64,000 nucleotides of DNA from Capitella teleta (lineage: Eukaryota; Annelida; Polychaeta; Capitellidae). The notes beneath the pieces are model-generated. The model searched no databases. It was given only the letters and a program-made list of their open reading frames with translations, and was not told the DNA's origin. A program made the translations under genes and the position numbers. Of this stretch, positions 1-14,900 are shown piece after piece (positions within the stretch are counted from its first letter, which is position 1; each line of letters begins with the position of its first letter). Location: NCBI GenBank assembly GCA_000328365.1, contig KB292506.1, positions 205,150-269,149 of the forward strand, given 5' to 3'.

Positions 1-480
1 CAATATAAATATAATTGTATCACAGGCAAACCAATGGTTTAATCTGAGTTTTTGTGTGTGTGTGTGGAGGATTTATGAATCAAAATACGCCATTATATAT
101 TTCCTAACATCGATTTTGACGATTTATTTTGTCGACTACTATGTTACCATAATTGAATTGCTTTTATATGCAAATACTTTTTTCTTACTATTTCAGGGTT
201 TTTTTTTCCATCCCTGTCATATTAACAAACTTTTTGTTTGAATAAACATATTATTACTATGTGGACATGAATATGGGTTGCTATAGTAGTCATGACCAAA
301 AATAAACCTTTAACGTCACACAATATTTCTGAACATCACGTTGCAGGATCCGGTCAGAGCAATTGAAGCACTGTTTCTTCTACAAGTAAATATATAGGAT
401 AATTTTAGTCTTACCCATCCTAATATTATATGACATGTAACCACCAAGTATGCCACCGTATTAAGGCCGATGTACCCACT

Positions 481-711
481 CAGTAGCACAGCAATGTATC
501 TGCTATGCTCCCATCCAGCAGCATAGCAATGTATCTGCTATGCTCTCATCCAGTAGCATAGCAATGTACTAATGTCTGTTATGCTTTCATCCAACAGCAT
601 AGAATTGTATCTGCTATGCTTCTATACAGCAGCATAGATATGTATCTGCTCTGCTCCCATGCAGCAGCATAGCAATGTATCTGTTATGCTCCCATACAGC
701 AGCATAGAAAT
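481..711. repeat. 35-bp minisatellite made of hairpin units
   Basis: About 6.5 tandem copies start near 481, 516, 551, 592, 627, 662 and 697. The period is 35 bp except for one copy that carries six extra bases. A typical unit holds a perfect inverted repeat, AGCATAGCA, then a 7-nt spacer, then TGCTATGCT, so each unit can fold into a 9-bp stem. Copies differ by a few bases, mostly in the spacer and the junction. Confidence 0.9.
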
Positions 712-2063
712 GCAACCATCTTTTACTCACCCACATAGCAGTAATGAAATGTAATACTTTTCATGCACCACCCAGCAGTTTAAAATATTTAACAAGATTT
801 TGATTGGTTGAGAGTGTGCACTATTGGTTAAAATAAAATAAAATAATAACAACAATTAAACAAATAAACAAGTGGTCAACAATAACAGCAAAATATCGAA
901 AATTAAGTGGAAGTTCATGATGAAAGAATGAAGGAGTTTACTTGGGTCATTTGAAGTAATTAGATCACAGTGACCCGTTAACCACCCAAAAAGGTCACTG
1001 ATTTTTGTATGGAAGGATTTGACACTGTCGAATTCAAGTTTTGGACGTAACAAAATATGATAAATGAAAACACACAAGGACATAGCAGATGAATCACAAG
1101 CAGACCTATTTTAGTATAGACATGGGTCTTGTAATGGAATAATAATAAGCATCATCATCATCATCATATTGTAAATAAAAGGAATGAAAGCTACAATTTT
1201 GTACTATTTGAGGTAGTGCCTTTGAACAAATCGACGAAGGGGTGGAGCTTCCAACAAGCAGTATACGAAAAGGGATTGATGATTTTTGATCGGGGAATTT
1301 CATTTATTTATTCTGAACCTGAGTGTCCTTAACTTAAGTGCTTGAATACTGGCTGGCTCAGAAGTAGCAACTCCAGGGGAGGTCTTAGTTTTCGGTCGAC
1401 ATGCATGAGAGGCCCAGGACTGAGTGAGGAGGAGGAGGAGGAAAGAGAGTGCAGGAGAGTGCAATAAGATATAAACAGAGGATTGGTTACCGAGCATCTC
1501 CTCTGTGCAGGAGATATGCGGAGGTCCATTGCGTTCACTCACTCTGCTAAATGATCATTGGATAAACTGTTCAGAAATGACTCGTGAAGAGAAAGACAAG
1601 CCTCAAGTCATACTTGATAAGAGAGCCGCCCTGTTCTAACGTATGCAGTCGGAATAGCACCATATTAAATGTAATTTTCCCTTCTTTTGATTTAAATAAA
1701 ACTTGGAATATTATTTCATATTTTGAGATAAACACAATCATTTGAATAATGAACACTGCTGGTGAATCATTCATTCAGGCATTCATTCAAAATAAACCAC
1801 GGATAACTATCACCAGTAGTAATTAATGCATTGGGTTGAATCAATTACCTCTCAAATAAATTGGTTCATTGACAAATGTCACATACAGGTTTCCAGTTGC
1901 AGAGAACCACCATGTTCCATTTGGATGGCGAAAATCAGCTGGAAAAATGTAGCCTAAATTAGCGTTTGAATGTACTAATTAATACTGCCCTATTAACTAA
2001 AATCAGAAGTTGGGTGGCTTTGATTCTGCATTCATGCATATAATATAATGAAATTATCACTTT

Positions 2064-2216
<153 letters not shown>

Positions 2217-2470
2217 AAACATGATTGTTCTGTCCGGTGGTTAGTCAGTCAGCGTCAGACGGTTAGTCAAACATAGTCAGTCAGTCAGTCCATCCGTCCG
2301 TCAGTCAGTCATTACATCATTTCACCGTCAGTCACTCAATCAGTCAGTCAGTCACTCAATAATTCATTCAATTAGTCAGTCAGTCAGTCAGGAAGTCAGT
2401 CAGTTAACCTGTCAGACAGTGAGTCAATTATTCATTCATTCATTCGATCGATCAATCAATTAATCAGCCA
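2217..2470. repeat. Degenerate CAGT/ATTC tetranucleotide repeats
   Basis: Imperfect runs of GTCA and related tetramers, then ATTC and GATC/AATC runs, continue the adjacent array in decayed form. The gradual change of unit suggests an older array that was partly replaced by the younger AATC expansion. Confidence 0.8.
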
Positions 2471-2705
2471 AGCACCATACTTCTTCAAATCAGCGGACCT
2501 GGTGACGCTCCAAGATCATTTAAACGGCTCTTAATAAAAAAAAATGACACATTAAAAAAATCTACATAACCATAGCAACAAACAACAGGTTTAAAGATCA
2601 GATTACATAACATATTCAATTAATGATATGAAAGTCCATAACTAGGAGAGCTGGAATGGCGAGTGATGAAGTCGTTCTGTCAAAATGCTTGACAGTGGTC
2701 TTGTA

Positions 2706-2971
2706 TTACCTAATGGGCCCTGAAGTTCGCCACACTATGAACAATACTTGAGCGATAATAAGAATAGTCAGTGGTTTGAATCGCTCTGATGAAGAGGAGT
2801 CAGCGTCGTTTTGTGTGTAGTTGTGATGTGATGAAAGCGGCGAGGACGAGATGTGACGAAGTGTGTAGTTGTGAGTGCAGATGCTGTTCTGAGCGCTGGG
2901 CTCATCGCACGGGCGGTGGCACATTGTGGAGTCCTGAAGAGCATCAACTGGCTCTGGAAAATCACCAAAAT
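2706..2971 (-). CDS. NALF1: NALF exon 3, C-terminal
   Basis: Encodes residues 272-359 and the stop codon. The acceptor TTCTTTTTCAG gives phase 1, and the joined codon yields LFLCTDFGDFPEP, to be compared with human FICTGLYETF. It has two N-glycosylation sequons (NYT), a serine-rich spacer, and a hydrophobic C-terminal segment of about 15 residues as in vertebrate NALF1. Apart from that tail the exon is poorly conserved, as expected for the family. Confidence 0.82.
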
Positions 2972-5900
2972 CTGAAAAAGAATACCGAATACAATTAAAT
3001 GGAGGAGTAATCAGATTGGATGAGTACTGCATGTGGGGCATACTTATTCCGCAAATATTTTAACCATGTGGCAATCCATGCCTTTAAATCAGGAAATATT
3101 CTGACAAAGTGGCAATCCATGCTTTTGAATCAGCAAACATTCTGATCATGTGGCAATCCATGCTTTTGAATAAGCAAGTATTCTGACCAAGTGGCAATTC
3201 ATGCCATAGACCTAGTACAGTTAGACCACGCATGACACTCGAAACGCCGGCACGCAATCAAGCGTATCGGTAAAGCGGCGGAAAAGTAGTGCAGAGGCAT
3301 TTCGTTCCGCCGTTGAAGTAGGGCTTGACCTAAAGTTCTTTCATATACAAGTAGATTATTTGCTGCAAATACTTTGCATTATGATTTGATCCTGAAGTTT
3401 CGAAAGCATGAAGAGTGTTAATTACAATGCATGTGGTTACAAATGAATTTCCAATGCAGAAGAAAAGTACAATATAGACGAAAGAGGTCAAGATAAAAGT
3501 TATTTAGCTTTATTTGAATACTTAAATGACATGAACTATTGATTAGAAATACCTATGAATTTTGCAAGTTATATTCACTCAGTCGCAAATCAAGTTTAAC
3601 AGTATTTTTACGGTAATATTGAGTCACTGAATAGTGTGGTGTGATGAATAAAAAAAAAATGCCTGGTTAAAAGATGGAAGGAAATTGGCATATGCTTCTC
3701 CCCAGGGCATTTTACTTAATGTAGCGTAACTTTTCTTTGATAACTATAGACAGCCTTTGGATTTTAAAGCTATGTCGTTTTCATTCATCAGCTTTCAACG
3801 CAGATTCACTGGCGCCGCTAGAGGAATACATGTATAACATTTTCTTTTCATAACAAAGCTCAGTGTCTCGGAAGTTGGTGCTTTATTGGTGATAAATTCA
3901 TAGGTCTAATTGCAATTAATTTGCAAACGACCAGATTGCCATGTTGCAACCTTAAACAAAGGTGCAGTGACTTCATCTATTTATTTAATTATACAGTGCA
4001 AAATTTTCAATGCCGATCAAATTAAGTTCGTCAGAGGCTTTCCTCCAACGAACCGAATCAATGGAATAGTCATATGAGCGACCAATTAAACGGTAAAGTA
4101 ATTTATATGTTAATGACTGGATTACGTCGTTACAAGACGGCATTTTTAATGCTTCAACATCGTTGAGTCAGAGCAAGACTATTTGGAATCCAAATCTAAC
4201 TGAAACAGGGGGATTAACAAAAATAGGTTCTGTATCCTGCCAATTGCGTTGGTGTTGTTAAGAATACTATCGTGATAATTGTTGAGTCGTTTGATAAAGT
4301 TCTTCTGTTTTGTATAATGACTTGCACACAATAACACCTAATATTATTACTAAGTTACTGATCTAGTAACCACAAATGGGCCAGTGCGCCATGCTTGTCG
4401 TCTAAATGCATAGCCTCAGCACAAAAACATGTGCACATCATATAATAACAGGATGCTTCAGTCATAGTATTACTTAGCTAATCAGTGTGGAACAAATGAT
4501 TAAACCGGCAAGAAATCAGCAACGATATTCAAAGATTAAATTCCACAACTTTAAAGTTGCCATGAACTTTCATGATCTGCTTGAATATAAAAATAACGCC
4601 TATTGAAACGATTTGTAACGCCTGAACTGCTCAACAAGTCTTCAGAAACTGCCTGAAAACAACATTTCCATAAAAAACCCAGATTATTAAAAACTATTTC
4701 GATGCATTGTTGCTGGATATATGAATAGTTCTTCAATTTCATGAGACTTGAGTGTGAGAGTTGAGTGAATAACTCGCGATATTTTGCGATATCTCGCGAT
4801 ATTTCGTCATTATTTTCTTGACTCAATAATCTAACCCAGCTGGATAACATGTGAAACTTCCTGTTGCAAGTAACTCAACAACCTTACGCATCCGGATGAC
4901 GTAATCCATCCGCGAGGCCAAAATTACAATTGAATGCTTTATCTATATCTTATCATATCTCTGATCCATGCTTTTGAATCAGCAAATATTCTGATCATGT
5001 GGCAATCCATGCTTTTGAATCAGCAAATATTCTGATCATGTGGCAATCCATGCATTTGGATCTGAAAGTATTCTGATCATGTGACAACCCATGCATTTGA
5101 AACAACAAATATTCTAATCATGTGGCAATCCATGCATTTGAATCAACAAATATTCTGATCATGTGGCAATCCATGCTTTTGAATCAGCAAATATTCTAAT
5201 CATGTGGCAATCCATGCATTTGGATATGCAAATATTCTGATCATGTGACAATCCATGCTTTTGAATCAGCAAATATTCTAATCACGTGACAATCCATGCA
5301 TTTAAATCAGCAATTATTCTGATCATGTGGCAATCCATGCATTTGAATCAGCAAATATTCTGATTATGTGACAATCCATGCATTTGAACCAGCAAATATT
5401 CTGACCAAGTGGCAATCCGTGCTTTTGACTCAGCAAATATTTTGACCAGGCGGTATTCGATTAATTTAAATCAATTTTGCCGTCAACAAAAGATTCCTGC
5501 CATAGAATAGTTGCATTTTATACCCCGTGAACTGTTTTCCCCTTCGTAAGTAGTCAATCAAAAGCACAGGGTGGCTGAGAGGGTATTCTTCAAGTGGGAG
5601 ACCAATGTCTCATTGTTTTGCATCACAATTTGGCCAGGACAACATCAATCAGGGATCGGCCTGGGAAACAAACTGCACTTGGCCAACCTCACTTTCATAT
5701 CTTCTTCGTCTCTCTCGTCAAAAGCCTTGTCACCCTTTGTGCAGCAACCTCTCATATTTTCAAAGAATCAGGGAAAATGCCATTAACTCTCGTTTGTGTA
5801 ATCTTCAACATGTGATTTATCCTTTACTGTGTTGTTCATCTCTCCCTAAATTAATATAAATCCATCAAAAGGTCAGGTTAATCACCTCTCTTTGCGTGCT

Positions 5901-8900
5901 GAGGACAGATATCCACAATTCTCAATTGTCACAATTCAATTCTCACTCGTTTAAATTCTGTGAACTTTTTGACCTAGTATGTGATGGAGTAGTGGTTCAC
6001 AGCGGTTGTTAAGATCTTTGGATATTCTATTGCGTTATTCTATTAAGTTATCTCTGCTGACAAATTAAATTCTTTAAAATTAAATTAAAATTAAATTCTT
6101 TGATCGTATATTTCTTGGATGACGGTATAATAATCATAAGAGTCAGAGCTCGAAAGGCTCATTCTTAATTTTTACGTCTTAGTTCGGGAATTTGCACTCT
6201 ATTCAAAGACGTGGCTATCAATACAGATGCATTAGTCTTCATTGTAGCAATGCCGTGTTGCACTCGAATATTCTGATTAGCACGTCTTTTTATTCGTGTT
6301 CCAAAGTGGATGGTTACAACGTAAAGGGCATGGGGCAATTTCTCCAGTTTGATCGCTGGAGATTCATGTCACGATATGCTTGCTTCGTGCTACAAACTGA
6401 ACATATTTCAACTATGATTATTTATATCTATCATTCATCGACCAATGCTATAGCGAAACGTTGTATGTAGTCGCTCAATACTATCTGGCAAACTACTACC
6501 ATTATGCAATAACAGACAGCGTATCTCACAATGTTGCGGAATGGCACTGGTGGGAGTATGAATGAGACCACACAGATCAGATATTGTGAAGACTTACCTG
6601 TGCATAAGAAGAGGGGTTCTCCGGCGTACTGGTTATGCAGATGTGGCAGGAAGTATGGACACCGCTTCTGGACCTGTAGACAGTAATCCGGACACGGTGA
6701 CACGCGATGAGTGTGAGACTGATGATTGAGGTAAAACGGAAGCTCGACCGCCTCTGCACACAGCCAGTCTTTGTACGCCATCTGAGAAAGACACACCAAG
6801 GCAGGATTAGGCTTATAGGTCCCTCTGGGTTAAGCCTATAGGACGTACATTCAAAGAGACAATGGGTGCTAACCTAAGTGGGCATTAGTGCTGGAGATTT
6901 GATATATTACTGCGCACGTTGAACTCTTATGGGTCTTAAAGCGGTAGCATCACCAACATTTGGTTCCAACTTTTTACCACCAATTTATTACATAACACCT
7001 CAGATTTCGAATCCCACTATTCCGGCATCTGGGCGTGCACGGCAACGCAGCGTAAACGACGTCCAATTGCGAGCTCATAAATATTCATGAGCCCCTCGTG
7101 ACGTCGGGGGTAGGAGAAGTATATATAAGAGGCTTCTCCAACTAAATACGGAACATTTTTCTGGATTTAGCCCGCGCTTTCACCGAAAAACCCTGCTTAT
7201 AATAAAAAAAGTTAGCTCCCTCACGCATGGAAAGATAGAGATTTGCAAGCAGATCGTACCACCGATGACGCGCTCGTTAAATGGCAGCTCCACTGCGATA
7301 ATGTGTGGAGCGCCTTTTACACACTTTTCAATGCAAAAACTTTTCTTTTTCACACGGAATATTTATTTGTATTGTTGTTTTGATCAACACTATGCTTAAC
7401 ATGTATCGTGCTAACGCTAGTCCTTTAAAGCTGAGTTTCTTTTTAGAGTTCTTTCTCATAATTTAATACAGGCTTATTGTCTATTACATCACATACGCGA
7501 TTTGTTTAGCTGCTTGGATGATTCATCAACTTAGATCCAGTTATTTCACGAGACAAGCATTGCAATTGTAAATTCTGACTTCTGGCTCAACCGATGATAG
7601 CTACGATCGAAGATATCTGAGATGGAATGGATGCATGAAGGACCCACTGAGTCACGCGCGGGATGTAAATAATGCTCAATTGGACCACCAACAGAGTCCG
7701 ATTCGTGACATCAAATGTGATCCGTTACAAATACGATCACAAACAATAGATCGATGTACATGGGGAATGAAGGCATTTTGCACTCATGCAGAATTCAGAA
7801 CACATGTGCGATAATTACTCGCATTATGCTCTGCAAGGGAAGCCATCAAATATCGATTAGAATTTGTACCACCATTAGCCAGCCATTTCAACATGGCTGC
7901 GCCCATCAAGAGCTCATATTATCGCTCAGGACGCAATGCAAATAAGCGAGGTATTCACATCGGAGCCAGCTTGTACTACACACGAACGAACGGGAAAGAG
8001 AGAAAATGTGAGGAGGGTTAGGGGAAGTGGAGGGGGGAGGGGGGTGATTGGTCAACCCGAAGGCAGAGATTTTTGCAAGAAGCATTGATTCAGAGAGTAT
8101 CCCTTGAGATCGGCCGTCAGGGCCTCGAAGCCATACGTGAATCATCAATTCTCCATATCACACACACTCTCGTAGCTCTTTCGCCTCCTGCCCAGCGAAG
8201 GAGTGAAGTGCTGAAGACAATTTTTGGGGCATCTTATTTCGCAATTTCACCCAAACAGCCGTTTCCACGGCAAAGGATCCGTACATCAAACGTGGAAGGT
8301 GCCGTGTCTTTGAACCTCAGACCCCAACCCCCTTCCAGCAAGGAAAAAAAGGGGGGTAGAGAGATGCTAGGTACTGGTCATTATCGTGCTACACCATGCA
8401 TATTAATAGATGTCTCTCCCTATATGCCATTGTAGAGCATAGCCATTTACCACGGTAGATCACGCTTGCTATAGCTTAATAGCTTCATGTCGATGCTTAA
8501 TGATACTACAATACTTCATATCCATGCCAGCAATATAGCAATTCATTGTTATGCCTATGTCATAGCAATTCATGCATATATGCCTATATCTGAGTAATTT
8601 ATGCCTATGCCTACATTGCAAGAATTGAATATACATGTAGTAATTCATGGCTATGCATACACCATATTAATGCATGTTTAATTATATACCATTATAATTC
8701 ATATCTTTATGAATTCATATCCTTCAATTCACACCTATGTTTTTATTGGAACAGATATAGCAGAGCACGAGTGAAAATATCTCATGCATAGACATCTAAT
8801 ATGTTCAGTGCAGGTAAAGGCACATTTTCTGAGAAGACTCTTATGTGCTGGCGCTTCGGATAACCAACCCACGTGTACTGTAACACTGACAATGGTGTAG

Positions 8901-11900
8901 ATATAGGAGCAGCTAGCGCGTGTTAACACAATGGCATGCTGGCCAATTGTCCTTTGAATAGGACACACAGCAACATTTGGTCATGAGACTGAAAAGAGGA
9001 GGCTGACCATTATTCTGTGCACGTTCGCATCTGCAATAGTATACACAAGTGGGCACTCGTGAGCAATCAAAATTTTACAATTGTGTTGAAGATTAGGAAA
9101 AGATCACCGAAATGTTCTTAATATATCCAGGGTTTTAGAGTGAAATGCCGGCTCATGCCTGGATCTTAAGACTGTCTTCAAGGGTAATCGTTACGCAAAC
9201 AAATGGAAATGCGCAAACACGGAGCAAAGGAGTAAAGTCGCAGACGGCAGATTGCATAATAAGAACGCCTTGCAATTGTTCTCGGCGTGTATGCTAGCAC
9301 TTCTCTCGCCCTGCTCAGAACACCTCACACCTTCGATTCCCCCTCTGCACTCTGTTGCATCCACTTCGTGTAGCAATATTATATTTGCTGTGTAAACTAA
9401 CGCGATATGTGAATGTGGCAACATAATCCGATTCGCTTTCGTTCCTGTGTTTATGTGGGAATATCAAACAACGAGATCAAAAACAAGAGATCAAATAAAT
9501 TGATCCTGTATATATTGCACGGCTAGCTGATTTGAGGAGACAGGCGAATTTCCTCAAGAAGAAATGATCCAGGTAATATTACGAAACACGTAAATGATTA
9601 AATTGGGCCGACCAGACTACACGCAGACTACTCTGTGACGAAGCAGTTATCAACTGGATTTGAATCGTATGTGAACTAATAAGAATGATGACGACATCTT
9701 ACGCAAACTATTATGAGGGACGTGGTGCGACCTTAAACCTGATCAATCGATTGAGTATTCAACCCCTCATAGCAGCAGACCTCTTGCCCAAGGCCCAACA
9801 AAAGAAGTGAATGAGAGAAGAGAGCGAGCGACGAATGCCATCAACATACAAATGATTGTCACGCGACTCGATCCCAGGAAAACCTGCGCATACGCAAACC
9901 ATATTGTCATATGACTGTTGAGCACGGTGCCGTGTGTGAGAGAGCAAATAGAGGAAGAGAAGGAGGAAGAGGTGGAGGAGGAGGAGGTGGTGGAGGAGAG
10001 AGTGGAGGGTGGTGTCACAGCCAAGTCGATCGATATTGCTCCGAGCGGTGACCAACTGCACTCCAGCTGTATTGAAACATTGCCTCCTCTCTATGTCTAT
10101 CTTCTCTCCTTGTCTTCTTCCGCTCCACCCCTTCCTCTCTCTCCCAAAGATCCACTTCAAAGAAATATTTCTGTTTCTGTTAAGCATCTGGTCAGCCGAC
10201 CCCCTACGATGCAAAGCAAGCAAATAAATACGCAGATCACGGGATCAAGATCCAAGATTTACCTCGTTCAAGAGCAGGAATAGAAGTGGAGCGTTCGGAG
10301 AAGAAATGAAAGAGGACGAGTAGGAGGGATAAAAGAAGTAGGCCAAAGAAGAGGAGGAAGAGTGGGGGAGAATGGGTGTACACCTCGGCCTGCCATCATT
10401 CAGAGCAATATTGAAACAATAGCTGTGAATGTACAATTGCTCGGTAATAGCTTCCATATTGCAAACACGTGACCTGCATGCAAATCCCTTTTGCAATTAG
10501 ATCTCGAGGTGCAAGATCCAGCGCCTTGGAATCGAACCCATTTGTGTCTTTTGGGAGCTGCATGACATGACCACTGCACGGCGATGGCTGTCAAGGTCGG
10601 TACAGCTGCCAAGTGGGAATCGATTCTTGAGAGAAAGAAAGACGGCAGAGGAAGGGGTTTGTGAGCAAACATTGCGAATGATGAATCAATCACACCTTTT
10701 GGCTTATCGATTGAATTATCGGGTAATCAGTGCAGCTCTAAATGAGAGGATGCACAGATTTGCTTGGTCAACGATGACACCAGTCAGCATGGATCAACAT
10801 GAACCACGTGAAATGCTGCTGTCAACCGGAATTGGTGGCTGAACAATGATATATGCAGATATCGCAGATGAGCATTAGAGACACGTCTATCAGCAGCATG
10901 GTCACTCCCCCTACCCCCTTGCCCGTACACATGAGGGACAACACCAGAGAGGAAACAAAGCACAATTACACTCAAAGTGAAATGAGCATCCACGGCCAGC
11001 CCCGTTGCGTAACGTTCCCCGCAATCCAATCAGTAAGCTCAGCGAGCAATATGCTGCCTCACATTGCTGCTTCGTTGTTTGGCCAATAATTCCTGCATCC
11101 AGCAATGGCGAACCACGTCCCGTAGACATCGTTTGACAGCTAACCGCTGTAATCGTGTTTGTTAGTTGTTGTTTGGTCAGCAGGTTGCTCCTTTGTCATT
11201 GCAAATCTCGACAGTTTGACCCGATGTCAGACTGCTAAGTTGCATGCAAATATTAACAGAATAAATACTTTTGTCAATAGGAGTCTGAGAAGTGTGAATT
11301 CATGATTAAACCTGTCTTGTTGATCGTGATACGGTCCATTCTTACCCCTTTCTATTATAGTTCCCAGTTTTGGACTAATATGATGGAGAGTTGTCTGAAA
11401 AGTAACTGACAATGGATTGAAAGCAGCCAATTTAAATGTTAGGTAAATAACATCTGAAGATAATGAGTACCATTATGTCATGGCTAAGCTTGGTTCAGAA
11501 GGATTTTTTATTTTTCATCCAATTATTATTGAACCATCAATTAACGTTAAAGTCTACGTGTTCCAAGTGTCAAAAGAGCTGGAGTCAAAAATTAGAATGC
11601 ATAGAGTTGTTTGACCCCATGATTAATTCTGACCAATTACCCGCCAAATCCAGATCAACAGAGCACAGAAAAATCAATACAAGATATAAAATACAATTTG
11701 TTGCGAGGAATTCTGGGAGAAATTCCACAACATAATCTATATGTAACTGACTGCATACACAACAAGAAAAGGGGAAAAAGGCTCTCCAGCACTGCGACCA
11801 CTTGCCTTGCAGTCATAGACAAAGTATGCGTGCACATTGAGAATCTCAGCCATTGAAAGCCTTTGCGAGGAAGAGGAACCGCATGTTTACCCAAGTGTAC

Positions 11901-14900
11901 ATCCTCCAAAAGCACCCCCTCCCCCTCCTTCCAGCTTCTCTAATGCCTTCCATCCGCCGTCATTCGCTTGCCTAACAACCCATTGCACAACTTTTCGATC
12001 TTTCTCTCGACATTGTTTAACAAGGCTTTGTGCATCAATTTAAACATCTTTTAGGTACATATTTAATTTGATGCCAGATGCAATTTGAGAGCACATCTTT
12101 TTCAGCATCTCTGCCGCTCGGTGCAGCAGCCAACTCACATAGTGCGTGTGTGCAAATCAATGCGTGTTGCATAATTGAGCAGCGTTCTGTGTGTTGCACT
12201 CTGCATAATTCAGCTACGCAAATCGACTGTGAACAATTAGCTCAGGTTAATCACCTGAACAATCAAGCGGAGAAGTAGCTTTAATTAACGCTTAATTCCG
12301 CGGATCCATCGAATAATTAGCGTCGAGGAGCTCAATACGCGAAACATGTTGCACGTCACGGCTGTTAAGATTTTAAGGGGGAGAATTGCGGTAGGGGAGA
12401 AGGGAAGTGGAGTGCGGATATTAAGGAGGAAGAGACGGATACCAAGGGGCCCCAGAGGAGAGCAGTAGAAGCAAAAAGGCGGATATGCAAGTAATTGTGT
12501 GAATGTGATCATAAATACATGCATTCGATTTTATGCATTAGACCCCTTTATCGGAACGACAGACCAATGTTATATTGAAAGTAACCGATATGCGCCAATG
12601 TACCCGTTCTAGAATAGTACATTTGCTACCATTTGTTGGTCCCTTCGGAGACACCGTCGTGAGCATTGATGGCAATTATTATATGCTCAAATCTGCAACT
12701 GGTATCTTATCTGGTGATGCGGAGATTGCATTGTGAGAAACACGGTTGGATAAAAGGGCATCAACTATCGGTCGAAGGAAGCCACACGCGACAGCACTGA
12801 GTTGTCAATATGACCAGTGATGAATATTGAATGAATTTCAGACACCGTATACTATAGTGTGTTGTTATGCCTTCTTTCTCTCTCTCACTCACTCTCTCTC
12901 TCTCCCTTTCTTTTTTTCTTTTTTTCTTTCTTTCTTCCCCAAGCTCCTTGTAATCACCAATAAAAGCCTGATAAAATAATAGCCCCCCCCCCCCGTTGGT
13001 GTCTATTGAATCCAGATACTACAGCTCATTCTTAGCGAGGGGACATGAAATTTCTTTCAATGGCGAACGGTGTTCTGTCACACTTCGATCTGTGTGATTC
13101 AAGGGGCAGAATAAGGAGGTTACGGGGGGGGGGGGTATTAGTTTGCACAGAAGATGGCAAAACGCTAAACGAATATGTCTATTCGTTAAAACTGAAATAA
13201 CACTTAATAGTTATCGTTCTTGTATTAGATTAATACGCCACCCATCATCCATTATAAAACAAATTGCGATACTAAATATGATTAAACAATTTACAACTTC
13301 GAAGTAGTCAAACAATGCAGTACATTGTAACGCCTATAAATAAGCCCTAACGCAAAATCTTCGAGTGAAAATCCACGAATTGCAACACAAGCATTCACCC
13401 TATAGGTGAGCATTACAGCTGCCTAGACATGCATGAGCACATAAACTATTTACAATGTACATAATTATGCACCCATATGATACACATATGGATATACATG
13501 CATAACATACATCCATATCTGTGTTTAACACAATATTATTTGCTTAAATAAGCGAGACATACCTTAGATATACCTCATGGCTAGTGCTCTCGACTATCAT
13601 AAAAGGAATGTGATGAATAAATGGGGATAAATGTGCATCATAAGCAAGTACAGAGAACATATGCCACAAATTAATACTATGAAGAGGTGATAATTATGGA
13701 GTAAATGTGCATATCGTACAGGAAATAATATGGCATGGATATAATATCATAAACAAAGATAATGAGATGAATAATTATGGGGAGATTGTGCATATCGTAC
13801 AAGCAACGGTATTGTATATCATAGAGAGATGATCGTTATCATAGAGAGGATGGATACATCGGAGGGATTATATTTCAAAGGGGGATAATTATTAATAGCC
13901 CAAAGGATTAACACGGGGCTAAAGAGTATATCAGATATTGCAGTATTATGTCACACAGAGAATGGTGATGATGGATATCACAAAAATGGGAGATAATTGA
14001 ATGGAACGTATGCACTAGGGTTAACATTGGGTTTGAGAGGAACTGTACGTGTAATTGAAAGTACAGAAATTTTAGATGTATCAAGTATAATTGATATGGA
14101 AAGAGATGTGTTGGCCTTTTATCAATGATAATCGACTAATGGGGTCAGGTAAGTGCACTAATGCAGCACTGTGAATGGGCCTCCGATGCTATTCAGTTAT
14201 TTGCAATTTTCTTGTTCACCATTGCAAGAAGTGTCTTGTTCCAGGGTGAAGGACTTGGCCTGGCTTTTCATGCTGTATTTCATAGTTATGTCATACCTAG
14301 GACGGCGGAGTTCGATTTTTGATGTATAATTATGAGGATGACAGGAGATAATGACATGTAATTAGACAATAAATCGAGTTCTGCTGTTGCTGTTTGTGTA
14401 ATGCAGGTTGTAAACAATTTCGCTTATTAATTGAGCCTGGATTCGTGAAAGCAAACAGGAACACTCATTAGCAGGGTAATTATGCTGCCACCTGTAGACC
14501 ATAGAACCATAGAAGCGAACGTCTTTTTTAAATTGCATTATAGTATACGCCTGATTAACTACAGACGTATAATAACAGCACGTTTTACACAACACGTCGT
14601 GTCACATTGGATTGATTTCTGAGCTTGGGTGAAAGCATTGGTCACAGATGTGAGGAAGAGGAGGAAGAGGAGGAGAAAGAGGAAAGGAGCAGGGCGAAAT
14701 GGAACGAAAGAGGAGAAGAAGAAAGAGAGATATAGGCGAGTCAACGAGCTGTTCTGTGAGGAATTCGCCCTGAGCCGAGCACCCTAATAATCAGCCCGGG
14801 CACTTCAACTTCGCTGAGCCCACGGCTAGCACTTTAAGGAGAGAGAGAAAGAGCGAAAAAAAAAGTCTTCCGTGCTCATGTTTATTCATGGTTGGTTGCT

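Larger units (their letters stand above)
2972..6597 (-). other. NALF intron 2
   Basis: 3.6 kb, AT-rich. It holds two blocks of a 41-bp minisatellite (3.06-3.21 kb and 4.97-5.45 kb) with 1.75 kb of unique sequence between them. A minus-strand frame of 99 codons at 4,551-4,850 has no recognisable domain, and I do not call it a gene. Confidence 0.7.

Noticed and set aside
481-711. CRISPR-like array
   Set aside because: Regular 35-bp units with internal palindromes, but there are no unique spacers between repeats, and the genome is an animal's.
1208-1216. let-7-like TGAGGTAGT
   Set aside because: Only nine bases match, then diverge, and no pairing arm is visible. A 9-mer is expected by chance in a window of this size.
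9759-10283. Open frames of 85-154 codons on both strands
   Set aside because: They run through the polypurine tracts and are low-complexity E/G/R or S/L-rich translations without domains.
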